From positions 1 to 48,788 of the forward strand of contig CAJUKG010000013.1 of the NCBI GenBank assembly GCA_910586925.1: a stretch of 48,788 bases of DNA, in the 5' to 3' direction. The stretch is from an uncultured Christensenellaceae bacterium. Its GTDB lineage: Bacteria > Bacillota > Clostridia > Christensenellales > Pumilibacteraceae. A program made the position numbers and the translations under genes. The notes beneath the pieces were generated by a model that saw nothing but the letters and a program-made list of their open reading frames with translations, was not told where the DNA came from and did not search any database. Shown here piece after piece: positions 24,951 to 34,168 of this stretch. Each line of letters starts with the position of its first letter. Position 1 is the first letter of the stretch.

Positions 24951-26210
24951 TTATTTGAGCGATTTTACGTACTGCGCGTATTTTTCGCCGCGCTCGGCGT
25001 AACTCCCGAACTCGTCGAACGACGCACATGCGGGCGACAACAGCACCGTATCGGCGTCCGTTCCGTTCGCCGCCGCGACTGCCGTTTTCAGTCCGTCCGT
25101 CACCGTCACCATACTGCCGTAACCGAACTTCACCGCACAGTCCCGCACAGCCTGCGCCGTTTCGCCCATCGCCACCACCGCGACGACGCGCGGAGATAAC
25201 CGCTCGAACAGCGGCGAAAAATCGGTCGCCTTGCCCCGACCGCCGAGTATCAGGCACAGCCTGCCGTCCGTCGCCTCGACAGCCGCCATGCTCGCCGAAA
25301 CGTTGGTGCCTTTCGAGTCGTCCACCCAACGCTTGCCGCAATACACCCCGACGTCCTCGACGCGGTGCGCGTCCGCGCTTACCCGCGACAGTGCCGCACG
25401 CACCGAATCGCCGTCCGCGCCGCAAAGCATAGCCGCGGCGATCGCGCAAAGCGCATTTTTGACGTTGTGCTCGCCTTTCAGCCGCAAATAGTCGAGCGGG
25501 CACACCTGCACCCCCTCGAACATAAAATATCCGTCCTTTATGTACGCGCCGTCCACATACCCGCGCGTACTGCAATATACGATTTCCGCGGTCGTTTCGA
25601 GACTGTCGAGCGCGCCGAGCGGCACGTCCTCGCCTATTACGAGCGCGCCGCCGTCCATATATCGCGCGATATTGCATTTATCCGCGCAATACTCGGCAAA
25701 ACCGCCGTGCCAATCTATATGATCGGGCGCGACGTTCGTTATCACCGCGACAGACGGCGACACTTTCGCCGTATGCAACTGAAAGCTCGACAGTTCGCAA
25801 ACGAGCGGTTTATCGCTTCCGTCGCATGCCGCGGTGCTTATCGGGTAGCCGATATTCCCGCACGCAATGCCGTCCGTCATCTGCGCGACAAGCCGAGTAA
25901 CGGTAGTTTTGCCGTTTGTGCCGGTCACGCCCACCGTTTTGCGTCCGTCCGCGAGCGCGAACCCTATATCCGGCTCGCCCATTACGGGTATTCCGTTCTC
26001 TCGGCAGTATTCGTATATCGCATGACTCGGTTTGATGCCCGGGCTTATTATTCCGCCGTCGTATTCGGAGCGGCGCGGCGGAACGAATACTCCGCGATCG
26101 TCCGAATACAGTTTCGCTTTGCCGCCGCCCGCTTTTATCGCGCGACACGCCGCCCGACCAGACAGCCCGTCGCCGTACACAAAATACCGCTTGCCGAGAA
26201 ATTTACACAT
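24951..26210 (-). CDS. murD: UDP-N-acetylmuramoyl-L-alanine--D-glutamate ligase
   Basis: A 419-residue cytoplasmic Mur ligase adding D-Glu to UDP-MurNAc-L-Ala with ATP. The N-terminal nucleotide-fold domain begins YFVYGDGLSGRAACRAI. The ATP loop GVTGTNGKTTVTRL lies near residue 95, ITNVAPDHIDWHG near 160 is the conserved His-Asp segment, then LKGEHNVKNALCAIAA and WVDDSKGTNVSAS, ending with LSPACASFDEFGSYAERG, typical of MurD. It is somewhat shorter than the usual 450. Start: ATG at 26210; the ribosome site is weak. The gap to mraY is 77 bases. Part of the PBP-murE-mraY-murD-ftsW unit. Confidence 0.95.
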   Translation of the reverse strand: MCKFLGKRYFVYGDGLSGRAACRAIKAGGGKAKLYSDDRGVFVPPRRSEYDGGIISPGIKPSHAIYEYCRENGIPVMGEPDIGFALADGRKTVGVTGTNGKTTVTRLVAQMTDGIACGNIGYPISTAACDGSDKPLVCELSSFQLHTAKVSPSVAVITNVAPDHIDWHGGFAEYCADKCNIARYMDGGALVIGEDVPLGALDSLETTAEIVYCSTRGYVDGAYIKDGYFMFEGVQVCPLDYLRLKGEHNVKNALCAIAAAMLCGADGDSVRAALSRVSADAHRVEDVGVYCGKRWVDDSKGTNVSASMAAVEATDGRLCLILGGRGKATDFSPLFERLSPRVVAVVAMGETAQAVRDCAVKFGYGSMVTVTDGLKTAVAAANGTDADTVLLSPACASFDEFGSYAERGEKYAQYVKSLK

Positions 26211-26287
26211 ACGCTATTGTATGACCGAAACGACGGGATAATGCTTAATCGAAAACCGCAAATATGTATCGGCGGCAATTCCCGTTT

Positions 26288-27274
26288 CTAATACAATACG
26301 AGCATGAGCGCGACGGTGATCGCGCCGCACACGAAAGTGACAAGGGTATAAATAACGGTGATCTTGCCCTCGAACACGCCTTTCCGCTCGAAATGGTGGT
26401 GGAGCGGTGCCATTGCAAACACCCGCTTTTTCGTGAGCTTGAAAACTATCACCTGTATTATAACGGACAGACTCGTTACGATATACATAATACCGACGAG
26501 CAGCATGGACAGCGACATTTTGCCGAGCACCGCCACGCACGCCAAAAACCCGCCGAGCGCGAGCGATCCCGTATCCCCCATGAATATCTTCGCGGGGTGC
26601 GTGTTATAGCACAGGAACGCGACAAGACTGCCGCCGAGCGCGGCGCACATTATTATCATATTGAGCGTGCTCGCACCCGAGAGCACGCCCGCAAAAAACG
26701 CCACGCCGAGCATTACCGCGCAGAACAGCGCGTTCGTCGCCGTCACCGACGACGCAAGACCGTCAAGCCCGTCGGTCAGATTGACGGAATTTGTGAACGC
26801 GAGAAATATGAATATATAGTATATCGGCGCGAACCTGCCAAGCTCTATCTGTTTGGGCGCGAACGGCGCGTACACGGTCGAGCCGACCGACTCCGCATAA
26901 TACGCATACACCGACACTATCGTCGCGAGAAGCACTTGGAATATTATTTTCTGCGCCGCGGACAGACCTTTGTTATGTTTATATCTGACTTTGATAAAGT
27001 CGTCGATAAACCCGATAAGCGCGTACCCGACGGTCACGACGAGCACGATATACATTGTTTTGTCGCCGTGCTCGGTAAAGAACAGCGACGTCAAAAGCGC
27101 GAGCACTATCGCCGCGCCGCCCATAGTCGGCGTGCCCTGTTTGGCTTTATGGTTGTCCACGTACGACAGTATGGGTTGTCCGCCGCGCAGTTTGCGAACG
27201 AGAAATATAACGAGGGGCACGAGCAACATGCCGCTCGCAAACGCCGTCAAAAAACCGCAAATGATCTTTATCAA
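26288..27274 (-). CDS. mraY: Phospho-N-acetylmuramoyl-pentapeptide-transferase
   Basis: A 328-residue integral membrane enzyme that transfers phospho-MurNAc-pentapeptide to undecaprenyl phosphate, making lipid I. It has ten predicted membrane segments. Family signatures include KQGTPTMGGAAI near residue 45, the metal/substrate loop GFIDDFIKV, NLTDGLDGLA with the catalytic Asp region, FMGDTGSLALGG, and the LHHHFE histidine motif near residue 286. The frame begins with TTG at 27274, overlapping the murE stop as TTGA, with GGAG ten bases upstream. No better start exists before the first membrane segment, so a TTG start with translational coupling is likely. Confidence 0.95.
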   Translation of the reverse strand: MIKIICGFLTAFASGMLLVPLVIFLVRKLRGGQPILSYVDNHKAKQGTPTMGGAAIVLALLTSLFFTEHGDKTMYIVLVVTVGYALIGFIDDFIKVRYKHNKGLSAAQKIIFQVLLATIVSVYAYYAESVGSTVYAPFAPKQIELGRFAPIYYIFIFLAFTNSVNLTDGLDGLASSVTATNALFCAVMLGVAFFAGVLSGASTLNMIIMCAALGGSLVAFLCYNTHPAKIFMGDTGSLALGGFLACVAVLGKMSLSMLLVGIMYIVTSLSVIIQVIVFKLTKKRVFAMAPLHHHFERKGVFEGKITVIYTLVTFVCGAITVALMLVLY

Positions 27275-28701
27275 AACCCGAATTCTCCCGCAAGTTCCAT
27301 GACGTACTGTTCGTCGTTGTACGGCTGTTTCGCGCCCATTACGTCGTTATAACGTTCCGCACCCTTGCCCGCGATGAGCACTATATCGTCTTTATCCGCC
27401 ATTGCGATCGCCGATTTTATCGCCGCTTTCCTATCCTCTATCGCGGTATAGTTGCTGCCGCCTATCTCCTCTATTCCGCGCACTATCTCGTTTATTATCG
27501 CGCTCGGTTTTTCAAACCGCGGGTTGTCGCTCGTGACAAAACAATAATCGCTCATCTGCGATACGATCTTGCCCATTACCGCACGTTTGCTGCGATCGCG
27601 GTTGCCGCCGCAACCGAACACGGTGATTATACGGGCGGGCGCGAACTCGCGTATCGCGCGGAGTATATTCGCTATCCCGTCATCGGTGTGCGCGAAGTCT
27701 ATTATGACGCTGCATTTGGCTGTATTTATAATATTGAATCTGCCGTCTATTTTTTTCACGTTGCGGATACCCGCTATTATGTCGCCGAGACTTATACCGA
27801 GCGACATCGCCACCGCCGCCGCGCACAGCGTATTGTACATATTGAACCTGCCCGTCAAGTTGAACTTGACCGTGCCCACTTTGTCCGACATGTTTATAAC
27901 GTACTTAAGACCGTACGCGCTCATCACGGGATCAATTCCGAACACGTCGCACGGATTTTCCACGCCGTACGTCACGGTCGGGATCTTCGTCGTTCGCGCA
28001 AGCTCCCCGCCCATGGCGTCGTCGATATTCACCACCGCGCTCCGCGCATGCGTCGCGTCGAAAAATCCGCGTTTCGCCGCGGCATAGCTCTGCATGTCGC
28101 CGAAAAAATCGAGGTGATCGCGCGAAATATTAGTAAATGCCGCCACTTCGTACATTATTCCGTACACTTTTTGGAAATGCAATGCGTGCGCGGACACTTC
28201 CATTACCACGTACTCCACGCCCGCATCGAGCATATCGCGCAATATTGCGTGAAGCTCTATCGGGTCGGGGGTAGTGAGCCGCGCTTCCGATTTTTTGCCG
28301 CAATACTCCACGGCGTTCGTGCCTATCAGTCCGCAGCCGTGCCCCGCCGCTTCTATTATACTGCGAATGATATAAGTGGTAGTGGTTTTGCCGTTGGTGC
28401 CCGTCACTCCTATCATTTTGAGACGTTTGCTCGGATTGCCGTAAAACGCCGACGCCGCGCACGCAAGGGCTTTGCGGGTATCGTCCACCTGTATCTGCTC
28501 GCCGTCCACCGCTATCTCGCGCTCGGTCACCACCGCAGCCGCTCCCGAAGCGAGCGCGTCCGCGGCATACATGTGTCCGTCGTGCTCCGTTCCGACAAGA
28601 CAGAAAAACAGATCGCCCGCGCGGACTTTTCCGCTGTCCGTCGCAAGCCCCGTGATCTCGACCGTGCTGTCCGAGCCTATGCCCAATTCGCATACTTTCA
28701 T
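27271..28701 (-). CDS. murE: UDP-MurNAc-L-Ala-D-Glu--meso-diaminopimelate ligase
   Basis: A 476-residue Mur ligase adding the third stem-peptide residue. The ATP loop GVTGTNGKTTTTYI lies near residue 98, TTPDPIELH after it, the carbamylated-Lys region and FTNISRDHLDFFG near 190, then YGVENP, GRFNMYN and DFAHTDDGI. The substrate motif DNPR (VTSDNPRFE) near residue 395 is the accepted mark of meso-diaminopimelate specificity, so the wall is predicted to be of the A1-gamma type. AGGAG eight bases before the ATG at 28701 sets the start. It is separated from the PBP gene by 195 bases without a convincing promoter and overlaps mraY by four bases. Confidence 0.95.
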   Translation of the reverse strand: MKVCELGIGSDSTVEITGLATDSGKVRAGDLFFCLVGTEHDGHMYAADALASGAAAVVTEREIAVDGEQIQVDDTRKALACAASAFYGNPSKRLKMIGVTGTNGKTTTTYIIRSIIEAAGHGCGLIGTNAVEYCGKKSEARLTTPDPIELHAILRDMLDAGVEYVVMEVSAHALHFQKVYGIMYEVAAFTNISRDHLDFFGDMQSYAAAKRGFFDATHARSAVVNIDDAMGGELARTTKIPTVTYGVENPCDVFGIDPVMSAYGLKYVINMSDKVGTVKFNLTGRFNMYNTLCAAAVAMSLGISLGDIIAGIRNVKKIDGRFNIINTAKCSVIIDFAHTDDGIANILRAIREFAPARIITVFGCGGNRDRSKRAVMGKIVSQMSDYCFVTSDNPRFEKPSAIINEIVRGIEEIGGSNYTAIEDRKAAIKSAIAMADKDDIVLIAGKGAERYNDVMGAKQPYNDEQYVMELAGEFGF

Positions 28702-28896
28702 GGCGTTATTCTCCTTACGCTACGCAGTATCTTCGTACTTATTATATGTATATTGTACGCTACGAAATCGCGCTTGTACGCATTTAGCAAACAATATTAT
28801 ATTTCTTTGTTATTCGACAAACCGAAAACTCCGCGAAGTTTTGCATTGTCGATCGTTTTTCTTCCGCTATCCGAAATTACGCCCGCCCGAAACAAG

Positions 28897-30780
28897 CTAT
28901 ACCGTTCTCACGAGCACGCTGTCGCCCTCGGCGATACGCGTAGACGGCGCGGGGACTTGACCTATCGCGCTCTCGCCTTCGCCCGCGATCTCCACATACA
29001 AACCGAGGCTTTCGAGAGCCGCGACGGCGTCTTTTGCGGGCATGCCTATCACGTCGGGCATGTCGACGTATTTTTTGTCCGTCGCCACGGGAGGCAAAGC
29101 CGTATAATCGAAAATCTTTTGGAACACTCTGCCCGCATACGGCGCGGCGACAAGACTGCCGTAATACATATAGCCTTGCGGTTCGTCCACTATCATGAGA
29201 AGCGCGTACTGCGGATCGTCCGCGGGCGCGAAACCGATGAACGACGAAATATATTTGCCGTGCGCGATAGTGCCGCCCGAGTATTTTTGCGCGGTGCCCG
29301 TTTTGCCGCCGATCGCGTACCCCGCCACGCCCGCTTTACTGCCGCCGCCGCTTTCCACGACGCCTTTAAGATACTCGCGCATTTTTCGGGAAGTAGCTTC
29401 GGACACGGTGGTGCGCACAGGCTCGGGCTGACGCGTCGCCACGTTCACGCCGTCGAAGCCGTCCACGCTCGCCACGAGATACGGCTTGTACAGCGTTCCG
29501 CCGTTAACGACCGAGCACACGCCCGTTATCAGTTGCAACGGCGTCACCGCGACAGCCTGACCGAACCCGATACGCGCAAGATCGACGGGCTTGACGTTAT
29601 CTCTGTTCATGAGCATGCCGCTGCTCTCGCCCGAAAAGTCGATCCCCGTCTTTTCGCCCAGACCGAACCGTTCGAGCGCGTCGTAAAACCTATTCGTGCC
29701 CAGTCGTCCCGCGAGATCCATGAACACGCAGTTGCACGAATTTTTCACGCCTTCCGCGAGATGCTGACTGCCGTGACCTATCGACCGCCAGCACCGTATG
29801 CGCTGTCCGTCCACCGTGCGCGATCCCGCACAGTAGAAAGAGTCGTTGTCGTTTACCACACCCGCTTCGAGCGCGGCGGCAGTCGTGAATATCTTGAAAG
29901 TCGAACCCGGCTCGTACATATCCACTATCATCGTGTTGCGCGACAGCGAGTTCAGTAAATCAATATCGTTGCGCGGCGGGTCGTTGAGGTCGAACGACGG
30001 ACTTTTCGCCATTGCGAGCACCCCGCCCGTATTGACGTCCATTACTATCATCGACGCGGATTTCGCGTCGAACTCGGTCGCCGCCGCAGTGACCGCGCTG
30101 TCGGCAAAGCTCTGTATCTCCGCATCTATCGACAGCGTGACCGAACAACCCGGTATGCTCGGCAAATACCGCGTCGCGCCCTCCACTTCGCGCCCCGCCA
30201 TATCCGTCGAAGTGTACGCGAACCCGTCCACTCCCGTCAAATACTTGTCGTAGTAGCTCTCTATCCCCGCTTGACCGACGTTGTCTATATTCGTAAAACC
30301 GAGAATTTGCGCAAGTCCGCTGCCGTACGGATAATTCCGTTCGGTGTCGAGGGTGTAATACAGCCCGTCTATCTCTTTCTCGCGCAGAGAAAAAGCGGTT
30401 TTCGCGTCGATCTTGCGCTTGATCGTCACTTCGGACGCGGAAGTGCCGAGCTTGTCGAATACCGTTTGATAGCTCATGCCGAGCGATTCCGAAACGACCG
30501 TCGCGGCGGTCTGCTTGTCCGTTATCGCGTTCGGACGCGCATACAGCGTAAACACGTCGCGGTTATCGACAAGCACTTTGCCGTTGCGGTCGAGTATCTT
30601 GCCGCGCGGGGCTTTGAGCGGCAAATCGCGATACCACTGTTCCGCCGCCTTGCTCCTGAGCCACCCGCCGTCTATAACCTGCAAATAAAACAGCCTGCCG
30701 AACAGCGCGACAAACACCGCCGCAAGCAAGCACATGGCACAAAATATCCTTCTCCGCATAGTGGACGCGCCCGCTTTCAT
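28897..30780 (-). CDS. Class B penicillin-binding protein with PASTA domain (SpoVD/FtsI type)
   Basis: A 627-residue D,D-transpeptidase cross-linking septal or spore peptidoglycan, anchored by one N-terminal membrane segment (about 10-29). The dimerisation region begins APRGKILDRNGKVLVDNRDV. The transpeptidase motifs are S293-TFK, the SCN triad in VKNSCNCVF, and K493-TG in GGKTGTAQ. A C-terminal PASTA domain (about 560-627, VDMPDVIGMPAKDAVAALESLG) ends the protein. SpoVD and many clostridial FtsI proteins share this build, so I leave the symbol blank. The frame is open to 30882, but GGAGGT just before the ATG at 30780 fixes the start. It heads the second part of the dcw cluster, directly after a terminator. 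Confidence 0.93.
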   Translation of the reverse strand: MKAGASTMRRRIFCAMCLLAAVFVALFGRLFYLQVIDGGWLRSKAAEQWYRDLPLKAPRGKILDRNGKVLVDNRDVFTLYARPNAITDKQTAATVVSESLGMSYQTVFDKLGTSASEVTIKRKIDAKTAFSLREKEIDGLYYTLDTERNYPYGSGLAQILGFTNIDNVGQAGIESYYDKYLTGVDGFAYTSTDMAGREVEGATRYLPSIPGCSVTLSIDAEIQSFADSAVTAAATEFDAKSASMIVMDVNTGGVLAMAKSPSFDLNDPPRNDIDLLNSLSRNTMIVDMYEPGSTFKIFTTAAALEAGVVNDNDSFYCAGSRTVDGQRIRCWRSIGHGSQHLAEGVKNSCNCVFMDLAGRLGTNRFYDALERFGLGEKTGIDFSGESSGMLMNRDNVKPVDLARIGFGQAVAVTPLQLITGVCSVVNGGTLYKPYLVASVDGFDGVNVATRQPEPVRTTVSEATSRKMREYLKGVVESGGGSKAGVAGYAIGGKTGTAQKYSGGTIAHGKYISSFIGFAPADDPQYALLMIVDEPQGYMYYGSLVAAPYAGRVFQKIFDYTALPPVATDKKYVDMPDVIGMPAKDAVAALESLGLYVEIAGEGESAIGQVPAPSTRIAEGDSVLVRTV

Positions 30781-30792
30781 ACACACCTCCGC

Positions 30793-30821
30793 ATTGTAAA
30801 TACATATGATTTCGGGCACAA
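30793..30821 (-). promoter_or_regulatory. Possible promoter of PBP-murE-mraY-murD-ftsW
   Basis: TTGTGC (821-816), a 17-base spacer and TACAAT (798-793), squeezed between the upstream terminator and the PBP start at 30780. The -35 box is poor. If it is not used, this wall-synthesis operon depends on terminator read-through. Confidence 0.35.
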
Positions 30822-30850
30822 AAAAATAACCGCCGTTTATACGGCGGTTA
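30820..30850 (-). terminator. Terminator after the GH3 gene
   Basis: A perfect 10-bp stem (TAACCGCCGT with ACGGCGGTTA), loop ATAA, then a T-rich run on the minus strand. It closely resembles the terminator after the ftsL-like gene (39558-39586). Confidence 0.85.
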
Positions 30851-30894
30851 CTTCTGTTGTTGTAAAGTTTATTCGAGTTCACCTAAACACCGAA

Positions 30895-33800
30895 CTATCC
30901 GTTGTTGTTGTTCTTCGGTTTACGCGCGCGGGGTTTTTGCTCCTCCAGCTTCGTCAAAACTTCATCGAGTTTTGTTTCGAGCGTTTGTAATTTTTCCTCG
31001 AGCGCGTCTATTCTTTCCTGCGCGGCTTTAAGTTCGCTCGACCCCGTTTCGTTCATGCCGTCGCCGTCGTTCTCGGTCGGCATGAATACGGGCGGCGGTG
31101 CGGTCCCGCTCTCCGCGGGCACGACGCTCGCATCAGCAGACTGTGCGGCTTTTGCCGCCGCCTTTTCCTTTTTGCGAATAGCGCGTTTTTCTCTGCGCGC
31201 GCCTTCGTAACGCTGCAATACAGGCACGAAGTTGAACAGCCCGCGCCAAATAAGCAACCCGAACGCGATAATGTTTATGAACACGACGACGAGTATCCAC
31301 CAATCGAAGCCTTTCTTTATCGTACGCGGTCCCGCTATATCCACCGAGTACATGTTTTTATCGGTGTTTGTTTTCGCGTAACGGTAATTGTTGCAGAACG
31401 CATAGATTATGGATTTGGCACTGTCGCGAGCGAGATTCATGTCAACGGGATCTTTCTTGTCTATTACGCCGTTCGATCCCGCATTCTCGTATTTGGGATT
31501 GAGCTGCGTGTTTACGCCAGCGCGAATGCCCGCTTTAAGCACCATGTTACCGTCGCTGCCGTCGTCGTAGTCGGTGACGACAACGCCTTTGAACCCGAAC
31601 TCGGTACGGAGTATGCCGTTTATCATAGCTTGATTCGCACCCGCCCATGTCGCGCCGATCTTATTGAACGACACCATGATCCCTGACGCCTGCCCCTTTT
31701 TGACCGCTATTTCAAAAGGCTTCATATAGCTTTCGCGGAAGTTCTGTTCGGTGCACCAAACGCGTTGCGACGTGTACGGACTCGAGTCGTAAAGCGCGAG
31801 GTGCTTTACATAGGTGCTCGTGCCGTTGGACTTCGCACCGAGACAGAGATACGCCGCAAGGTATCCGCTCAAAATAGGATCTTCGCTGTAATACTCGTAG
31901 TTTCTGCCGTTCAAGTATTCGCGGTGCAGGTTGACGCCGGGCGCGTAAATACCCGCGATACCGAAGTTCTGCCCGTCGACGCCCATTATCTGACCTTCTT
32001 GATACAGAAGCTCTTTGTTCCAGCACTGCGCGACGAGGTTTTCGGCGGGGAATGCGGTAAACTTAGAACCTTCGACGAGTGGCGACATATTCGTTCTGTT
32101 AAAGCCGCTCGGACCGTCGTAATCGAGCCATACAGGTTTTCCGATACTTTCTATCGCGCGGGTGCCGTAACCGCCGTCCTCGACGAGAGTGCGAAGGTCT
32201 TCGAGCGTGAGCTGATCCAAGAACTTATCCCAAACTTCCTCGCCCCAATTCGAGGGATCGCCGAGTTGCATGATAAGCTCGTCGTTGTACTTGAGCGCGC
32301 CGTCGAATTTATCTTCGCCTGTAAATTCCTCTTTGCTGACATAGCTACCGTCCGCTTTAGTGACGAGCCGCAAGTCGTTTTCGACCTCGGTCACGGGCAA
32401 GCTCGTGTAATCGTAATCGTCATAAACATAACCTGAGTACGCCGAGAGCATTTTGCCCGTAACACCGCCCGAACGCTCTGTGGGCATTGTCCCCGCGAAA
32501 TCGGCGCGGGAAAGATATTTCCAGCCGAGTTCGAGCGAACTGCCGTCGAGCGGAAGATTTCCGTACGCGAACTCTCCCGTGTATCTGTTTTTGACCCTGC
32601 CGTTGGAAACGGGGTCTTTGCGATACCTGATTATATCGTCTTCGACTTTATACGTGAGTGTGGTTTTGCCCGGCTTGACGTGGTGCGAGTCCGTCATGAG
32701 CTTCAAAAGATAATCGCCCACATCGAGTTCCCAGCCCGTAGTTCCGTTGTCGTTTTTGTCGTAACAATCGTACGATGCGAGTTCGTACGGAGTAAGAGAG
32801 AACGTGACCGTATCGCTCGCGCCGGGCGCGATCTCGTCCGTCTTTTGGAAGTCGATAAGCTGCACCGCGGCTTTTTCTATCCCGCCCTTGTAGTACGGCG
32901 CGGTCAAATACAACTGAACTACGTCCTTGCCCTTTACGCTGCCGCTGTTTGTGACCTTAACCTTTATATCTATTTTCGAATTTTTGTCGAGCACCGCACC
33001 GTCCTCGAGGCTTACCTCCTCGATTTCCCAATCGAACTTCGTGTACGAAAGTCCGTGCCCGAACGGATACTGCACTACCGCGTCGTAACCCGTCTTGCCG
33101 ATAAACGACTTTCCGTCGTAGTAATGCTCGACGTCCGCCGTTTCGCAGAACTTGTAGCCGTAATATATATCCTCGGCGTACACTATATCGCTCGATTCAC
33201 CGTTTACGCGGGTAATTTCGTTCTCTCTCGGATTGTAGAGAACGATGTCGGCGAGCTTGCCCGACGGATTGACATCGCCCGAAAGAATTTTGGGAATAGC
33301 CGTCGCGCCCGACTGCCCCATATAGCCGACGTTCATCGCCGCGCCTATCGCGCCGACACTGCCGTCGTCGAGGAACGTCATGTCGAACATCGAACCGGTA
33401 TTGAACACGACGATCACGTTTTTGAAATTGCTCGTGCACATTTTGAGCAAACTTTCTTCTTCGGTAGACAGTTCGCTGAAATTGCGGGTCTTATCCTCGG
33501 AAAGTCCGTGCTTTTTCTGCGTAGACTGAATACGTCCGATATACTCGCCGCTGTACCGCGAAATAACCACCATCGCCGTATCCGAGAACTGCTTCGCACG
33601 TTCCACAACGGCGTCGGAGAAAGCGGACGACGTAACCGGTTCTTTGATCTTGGTGTTGTAGCGGTTGACCCAATCGGCTCCCTCGCCCCAATCCTTGTCC
33701 TCCGTAGTACACCAATCTTCGTAAATCTTGATGATCTCTTCGTTGTACTCGAATCCGTCCGCCTTGAACGCAGCGAGAAGTCCGACGCGCATGTCTTTGT

Positions 33801-34158
33801 GGACGTACGACCGACCCGAACCGTTGCCGATAAGCAAGAACCCCGCGTCCGTCGCGCCCCAACCGAAAATATTGATCTTTCGCGTCGTTGCGGGGAGCGG
33901 AAGCACATTGTCGTTCTTGAGAAGCGCGACGCCTTCGTTTGCGATTTTGCGCACCACCTCGTCGCCGTTTTCCGCCGCGGCGTCCACCTTGTTTTTATCG
34001 CCGTCGATTTGCACATCGGTTCCGAAGAACCCTGAAATAATCGGTGCGTTTGCACTTGCCAAGCAGTCCGCCGTTATCATTATTGCCATTACGAGCACGG
34101 CGATCACTATATATACTATCTGTCTTACCGACAGCAACATCTTTTTCTTTTCTGCCAT
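30895..34158 (-). CDS. Membrane-anchored, domain-permuted GH3 glycoside hydrolase (1087 aa)
   Basis: Family GH3, probably a beta-glucosidase-like exo-enzyme; the substrate is unknown. The domain order is swapped. The usual C-terminal alpha/beta domain comes first (IANEGVALLKNDNVLPLP, about 73-330), then a fibronectin-III-like domain (about 360-490), then the TIM-barrel domain (about 600-900, with KPVWLDYDGPSGFN and YVKHLALYDSS). The nucleophile is D864 in GVVVTDYDDG. Residues about 13-33 form an N-terminal membrane segment. A second one (about 953-976, WWILVVVFINIIAFGLLIW) is followed by a basic, then coiled-coil cytoplasmic tail, so the enzyme sits outside with both ends in or through the membrane. 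AGGAGG precedes the ATG at 34158. It lies 10 bases after the modular lipoprotein gene, so the two probably act together on one glycan. Confidence 0.9.
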   Translation of the reverse strand: MAEKKKMLLSVRQIVYIVIAVLVMAIMITADCLASANAPIISGFFGTDVQIDGDKNKVDAAAENGDEVVRKIANEGVALLKNDNVLPLPATTRKINIFGWGATDAGFLLIGNGSGRSYVHKDMRVGLLAAFKADGFEYNEEIIKIYEDWCTTEDKDWGEGADWVNRYNTKIKEPVTSSAFSDAVVERAKQFSDTAMVVISRYSGEYIGRIQSTQKKHGLSEDKTRNFSELSTEEESLLKMCTSNFKNVIVVFNTGSMFDMTFLDDGSVGAIGAAMNVGYMGQSGATAIPKILSGDVNPSGKLADIVLYNPRENEITRVNGESSDIVYAEDIYYGYKFCETADVEHYYDGKSFIGKTGYDAVVQYPFGHGLSYTKFDWEIEEVSLEDGAVLDKNSKIDIKVKVTNSGSVKGKDVVQLYLTAPYYKGGIEKAAVQLIDFQKTDEIAPGASDTVTFSLTPYELASYDCYDKNDNGTTGWELDVGDYLLKLMTDSHHVKPGKTTLTYKVEDDIIRYRKDPVSNGRVKNRYTGEFAYGNLPLDGSSLELGWKYLSRADFAGTMPTERSGGVTGKMLSAYSGYVYDDYDYTSLPVTEVENDLRLVTKADGSYVSKEEFTGEDKFDGALKYNDELIMQLGDPSNWGEEVWDKFLDQLTLEDLRTLVEDGGYGTRAIESIGKPVWLDYDGPSGFNRTNMSPLVEGSKFTAFPAENLVAQCWNKELLYQEGQIMGVDGQNFGIAGIYAPGVNLHREYLNGRNYEYYSEDPILSGYLAAYLCLGAKSNGTSTYVKHLALYDSSPYTSQRVWCTEQNFRESYMKPFEIAVKKGQASGIMVSFNKIGATWAGANQAMINGILRTEFGFKGVVVTDYDDGSDGNMVLKAGIRAGVNTQLNPKYENAGSNGVIDKKDPVDMNLARDSAKSIIYAFCNNYRYAKTNTDKNMYSVDIAGPRTIKKGFDWWILVVVFINIIAFGLLIWRGLFNFVPVLQRYEGARREKRAIRKKEKAAAKAAQSADASVVPAESGTAPPPVFMPTENDGDGMNETGSSELKAAQERIDALEEKLQTLETKLDEVLTKLEEQKPRARKPKNNNNG

Positions 34159-34168
34159 GATTTGCCTC

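Noticed and set aside
28702..28896. Promoter for murE in the 195-base gap after the PBP gene
   Set aside because: A TATAAT exists at 28741-28746, but no -35 or extended -10 is found at a suitable distance; co-transcription with the PBP gene is simpler.
27688..29958. A 756-codon plus-strand frame
   Set aside because: It is antisense to murE and the PBP gene, both of which have complete family motifs.
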